The translations under genes and the position numbers were made by a program. Of a stretch of DNA of 64,000 nucleotides, positions 60,721 through 64,000 are shown piece by piece. Within the stretch, counting starts at the first letter, position 1. Each line of letters starts with the position of its first letter. The DNA is from Pseudoduganella rivuli (GTDB lineage Bacteria; Pseudomonadota; Gammaproteobacteria; Burkholderiales; Burkholderiaceae_D). Below the pieces are notes generated by a model. The model had not been told where the DNA came from, did no database searches, and worked only from the letters and a program-made list of their open reading frames with translations. The stretch covers positions 62,001 through 126,000 of the forward strand of contig NZ_WKJJ01000021.1 in the NCBI RefSeq assembly GCF_009674485.1. Reading direction: 5' to 3'.

Positions 60721-61518
60721 TCACATGGTCCTGTGCTTTAGCGCAGGCAAGCTTTCCCGAACCGAAGCCATAAAGACCGGGTCGATCTCACCATGCACCA
60801 CGCCCTCGCCTTCGGGCAGCACGGTTTTGATCTCGCCCCACGGGTCGATCAGCATGCTGTGGCCCCACGTGCGGCGGCCATTGACGTGTTCGCCACCTTG
60901 CGCCGCCGCCAGCACATAGCACTGGTTTTCAATAGCGCGGGCGCGCAGCAAGACTTCCCAATGCGCGCGGCCCGTTGTGTACGTGAAGGCGGCAGGCACC
61001 ACGATCAGCGACAGCGGCCCCATGGCGCGGTACAGTTCGGGGAAGCGCAAGTCATAGCAAACCGACATGCCGACCTTGCCAACCGGAGTTTCCACCACGC
61101 CCACATTGCGGCCCGGCACGATGGTGCGCGATTCGTCATACGATTCCGTGCCCTTGGTAAAGCCGAACAGGTGGATCTTGTCGTAGCGGCCCACGTGCTT
61201 GCCTTCGCTGTCGTAGACCAGCGTGGTATTGACGACCTTGTTTGGATCATCGGACGCCAGCGGCAAGGTGCCGCCCAGCAGCCAGATGCCATGCTGGCGC
61301 GCCATGGCCGACATGAACTCCTGGATCGGGCCGCTGCCCAGCGGTTCGGCCACCTTGACCTTGTCGCTGTCGGACAAGCCCATGATGGCCCAGTACTCCG
61401 GCAACAGCACCAGTTTCGCCCCCGCCGACACGGCTTGTTCGATCAGGCGGCGCGCGGTGGCGAGATTGTCTGCAACGGATGGCGTGGAGACCATCTGGAT
61501 GGCGGCAACGGTATTCAT
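60721..61518 (-). CDS. Nitrilase-superfamily carbon-nitrogen hydrolase (Nit/omega-amidase type)
   Basis: The protein has 265 residues. The Glu-Lys-Cys triad is visible: E41 in LPEYWAIM, K114 in YDKIHLFGF and C154 in MSVCYDLRFPELYR. This set is typical of the Nit1/YbeM-like branch that hydrolyses deaminated glutathione or omega-amides. It overlaps the yhdP-like stop by four bases (ATGA), and tldD follows: yhdP-nit-tldD is a common proteobacterial order, supporting the assignment. Confidence 0.93.
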   Translation of the reverse strand: MNTVAAIQMVSTPSVADNLATARRLIEQAVSAGAKLVLLPEYWAIMGLSDSDKVKVAEPLGSGPIQEFMSAMARQHGIWLLGGTLPLASDDPNKVVNTTLVYDSEGKHVGRYDKIHLFGFTKGTESYDESRTIVPGRNVGVVETPVGKVGMSVCYDLRFPELYRAMGPLSLIVVPAAFTYTTGRAHWEVLLRARAIENQCYVLAAAQGGEHVNGRRTWGHSMLIDPWGEIKTVLPEGEGVVHGEIDPVFMASVRESLPALKHRTM

Positions 61519-64000
61519 TGTTTGGCTTCCTTGCGCGTATCGATTTTCGTAATAACAGGCGCCTTCCACGGCCCTGTCACCTGCATTTCATACGTTAAGG
61601 CTTTCGACAGCGGCTGGCTGAGGAACAGCTGGGTCAGGAAACTGCCCAGGCCGATCACGGGATTGACCGCCAGCGCGTACATCAGGGGCGCCGTGCCAAA
61701 GTTCACTTCAGGCATCACCAGCACGTGCAAATTCGTTGTTTCATTGGCGATATCCGCCGAGCCTGCCATCAGCACAGTGGCGGCCACACCGTGCATTTTC
61801 AAGTTTTCCGTGCGGGCAATGCCGTTGTTGATGGCGGCATTGGCGGTAATGCCATCAAATGCCAGCCCTTCGGAAAACACGTCGTGGAAATCGAGTTTCA
61901 GCAGGCGGGGCAGCGCCTGCAAGCTCAGCACGCCCAGCAGTTTGGCGGCGCCCGGATCTTGCTTGAGGAACTGGCCTTTCGCCACGTCCAGTTTCAGCTG
62001 GCCCGACAGGCTCGGGATATCGAACGCATACGGCAAACCTTTCCATGCAATCTCGCCGCTCAGCGAACCTTTACCGTTGCGCAGGGTGTCGGCAAAACCG
62101 AAGCGGTCCAGCAACTTGCCGGCATTGAGGATATCCAGTTCGAAATTCAGGCTGCTGTGGTGCTGGCCATCCTTGCCCACCACCCAGCGGCCCGTGCCCT
62201 TCAATTCGCCGTCGGCATTGGCCAGCGACAACCGCGACACTTTCCACTCGCGCGAAGCCGGCGCGTTATACGCCTGCAACTCCAGGCGTCCCAGCGGCTT
62301 GTTGAACAGCTCGAAGCGTTCCGCCACGATATCGAGCGCGGGGATGGCGGCCTGCGAACCCTTGGTTTCCAGCAAATCCTTGACTTCATTGGCGGACGAC
62401 GACGGGATGATCAGCGACGACAGGCGCGCCGTCACCTTGCCGATGCCCTGCCCCGCGGCGCTGGTATTCCACGTGATGTACCCGGCGGCCTGCGGCGATT
62501 CCACGTTCGCCTGCCAGATGCCTTTCTGGTTGGTGACGCCGGCCACCACGTTATCCAGCTTGCGTTCGCCCAGCACCAGTTCGCCGGCGCGCGCCGCCAT
62601 CGCATCGATGGTCACGTATTGCGCGATGTCCGTACCATTCGCGGCCCCATTCGGATTAGGCGGCGGCGCGTTTGGATCCGGCTTGCCGGCAATATGGTCG
62701 GCCAGGTCGATCCAGTGGTCGACGTTCAGCGATTTCAGGTTGGCATTGAGCGCCAGGCCGCTGTCCGGTTCCGGCGCAGGCATATTGACGCCGATGCCCC
62801 CACGCAGCATTTTCCACGGTCCCTTGCCCACGCGCTGGCGCTGGTAAGCCGCCGACATGCCGGCGCCCAGCGCGATGCGCAGATCGTCATGCATGATGCC
62901 GGTGGCGCCGCTGTCACCGGACAGCACCAGCCGCAGCGGCAACGTTTCCGCCGCGTTTTTCACCAGCGGCGCGGGGAAATCCAGCCCCAGGCCCGCCAGG
63001 TTGGAATCGACCGTGACGGAATAATGGTGGTCGCGCGCCACCACCACGCCACTGTAACGGGCGCTGCCGTTCAAGTGGTTGGCCAGGCGCTGCACTTCCG
63101 GCGCCGGCCAGGTCTTGCGCAAGCCATCGGTGGTGACCGCGCCGGCCAGCCGCACCTGGATCGACCCGTCGCGCTGCGTCCCCCCCGAGACCGCCACGGG
63201 ACCGCCGACAAACGAACCGGACAAGCCGTTCAGGTTGACGCCCTTTTCATTGAATTCGATCTTGCCCGTCGCGCCCAGCACCGGCGGCATGTCATGCCAC
63301 AAGGTCACGTCATTGCCCAGCAATTGCAGCACGCCCTGCACTTTCGAATCATGCAGATTGGCCAGCGGCAGCCGCAAGCTCAGGCCCAGCCTGGCATTCC
63401 CCGTGGACGACGTTTCATCGGTAAAGTTGCCGATCCACTCCAGCACGGGGCTGGCCGCCACGTAGTGCACATAATCCTGCATTGCGCCCAGGGCAGTACC
63501 GTCGATTTCCAGCATGCTGTCGTGAATGCTGAGGTCGGGAATCACGGCTTTCACGTTCGACAGCGCGACATTGCCGGTCACGGCCGTGTCGCCACGGATT
63601 TCCATGCGCACACCTTCGAACAGGAAACTGCCCTTGATCTTGTCCGCCACCGGCCACACGGGCGACTTGCCATCCTTGGCGTAATAACCCGGATCGTAAT
63701 TCAGGCGGCCATTGTGGATGCGGCCGCCGATCTTGAATTCGCCCTTGCTCTTGTCGGGGAACGGGAAATGCGCGAGGTCGCCCCGCAGGCGCAAGTGCAC
63801 GTCGTCGGCGCGGCCCTCTTCCAGCGCCCCCGTCAGCCACAGGCGCAAATGTTCCGGCGTTTGCACGGGCAGGTAGCGGCCGATTTTTTTCACATCGAAC
63901 CCGTCCAGCTTGCCGACGAAATCCGCTACACCGGCGCTCTTGCCATCGAGCGGCACCGCGTGCGTTCCCGTCAGCGAACCCGTCAAGCCATCCTGGCTGA
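61515..64000 (-). CDS. yhdP: YhdP-like (TIGR02099) AsmA-family protein, C-terminal part
   Basis: The frame is open from the window edge to the stop at 61515, giving 828 residues of a protein usually near 1,300. It has repetitive beta strands typical of bridge-like lipid-transfer AsmA/TAM/YhdP proteins, e.g. GNVALSNVKAVIPDLSIHDS and LEIDGTALGAMQDYVHYVA. It ends in the conserved block NLHVLVMPEVNFGTAPLMYA-LAVNPVIGLGSFL. In enterobacteria YhdP moves phospholipids toward the outer membrane. The N-terminal anchor is outside the window. Confidence 0.9.
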   Translation of the reverse strand, partial: SQDGLTGSLTGTHAVPLDGKSAGVADFVGKLDGFDVKKIGRYLPVQTPEHLRLWLTGALEEGRADDVHLRLRGDLAHFPFPDKSKGEFKIGGRIHNGRLNYDPGYYAKDGKSPVWPVADKIKGSFLFEGVRMEIRGDTAVTGNVALSNVKAVIPDLSIHDSMLEIDGTALGAMQDYVHYVAASPVLEWIGNFTDETSSTGNARLGLSLRLPLANLHDSKVQGVLQLLGNDVTLWHDMPPVLGATGKIEFNEKGVNLNGLSGSFVGGPVAVSGGTQRDGSIQVRLAGAVTTDGLRKTWPAPEVQRLANHLNGSARYSGVVVARDHHYSVTVDSNLAGLGLDFPAPLVKNAAETLPLRLVLSGDSGATGIMHDDLRIALGAGMSAAYQRQRVGKGPWKMLRGGIGVNMPAPEPDSGLALNANLKSLNVDHWIDLADHIAGKPDPNAPPPNPNGAANGTDIAQYVTIDAMAARAGELVLGERKLDNVVAGVTNQKGIWQANVESPQAAGYITWNTSAAGQGIGKVTARLSSLIIPSSSANEVKDLLETKGSQAAIPALDIVAERFELFNKPLGRLELQAYNAPASREWKVSRLSLANADGELKGTGRWVVGKDGQHHSSLNFELDILNAGKLLDRFGFADTLRNGKGSLSGEIAWKGLPYAFDIPSLSGQLKLDVAKGQFLKQDPGAAKLLGVLSLQALPRLLKLDFHDVFSEGLAFDGITANAAINNGIARTENLKMHGVAATVLMAGSADIANETTNLHVLVMPEVNFGTAPLMYALAVNPVIGLGSFLTQLFLSQPLSKALTYEMQVTGPWKAPVITKIDTRKEAKQ

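Overview
The window looks like a chromosomal segment of a GC-rich betaproteobacterium, most likely Oxalobacteraceae (Janthinobacterium, Massilia or Duganella type). This rests on the GC-rich codon use, the rimP-nusA-infB-rbfA-truB order, class I fumarase, a single-gene acs, RluB with an Ala/Lys-rich N-terminal extension, and large TonB-dependent receptors. The genus is inference; no rRNA lies in the window.

Layout. Positions 1-4300 hold a PLD-family gene with a DUF2278/lamin-tail partner, then a GNAT / FMN-azoreductase / carboxymuconolactone-decarboxylase operon facing a MocR regulator. Positions 5.8-11.9 kb hold an HNH protein, acs, a UPF0114 membrane protein, fumA and murI. Positions 12.0-18.06 kb hold a roughly 6-kb island inserted in the 3' end of tRNA-His. 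It is bounded by a 47-bp direct repeat, is AT-richer than its surroundings, and carries defence-type genes (a two-TM protein, DUF2971, a HEPN protein and a frameshifted AbiJ-like HEPN protein) but no recognisable integrase. Positions 18.1-25.7 kb hold udk, a HigBA-like toxin-antitoxin pair, a GNAT gene, a periplasmic binding protein, a hybrid histidine kinase, small unknown genes and two tandem secreted TonB-C-terminal-like proteins. Positions 25.7-33.5 kb hold an MCP, dusA, a DUF3141 (PhaC-like) gene and typA, with two copies of a dispersed palindromic repeat.

Positions 33.7-43.3 kb are a translation block (truB, rbfA, infB, nusA, rimP, rluB, scpB). Positions 43.4-49.4 kb hold glk, a DedA-rhodanese fusion and a Yej/Opp-type ABC transporter without its binding protein. 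A decayed TonB-dependent receptor tail, a metallo-beta-lactamase-fold protein and two intact paralogous TonB-dependent receptors fill 49.4-57.8 kb. The end holds aroG (DAHP synthase), tldD, a nitrilase-family gene and the 3' part of a yhdP-like gene.

The strongest observations are these. (1) A complete phenylalanine attenuator lies upstream of aroG: promoter, 21-codon Phe-rich leader peptide, possible antiterminator and terminator. (2) An 8-G tract frameshifts the AbiJ-like island gene inside its R-x5-H catalytic motif, so it may be a phase switch. (3) The tRNA-His island has its original tRNA terminator stranded beyond attR and related 'TTTTCCAACG' repeats near both ends. (4) The toxin-antitoxin operon has its palindromic operator inside the promoter spacer and probably a leaderless toxin mRNA.
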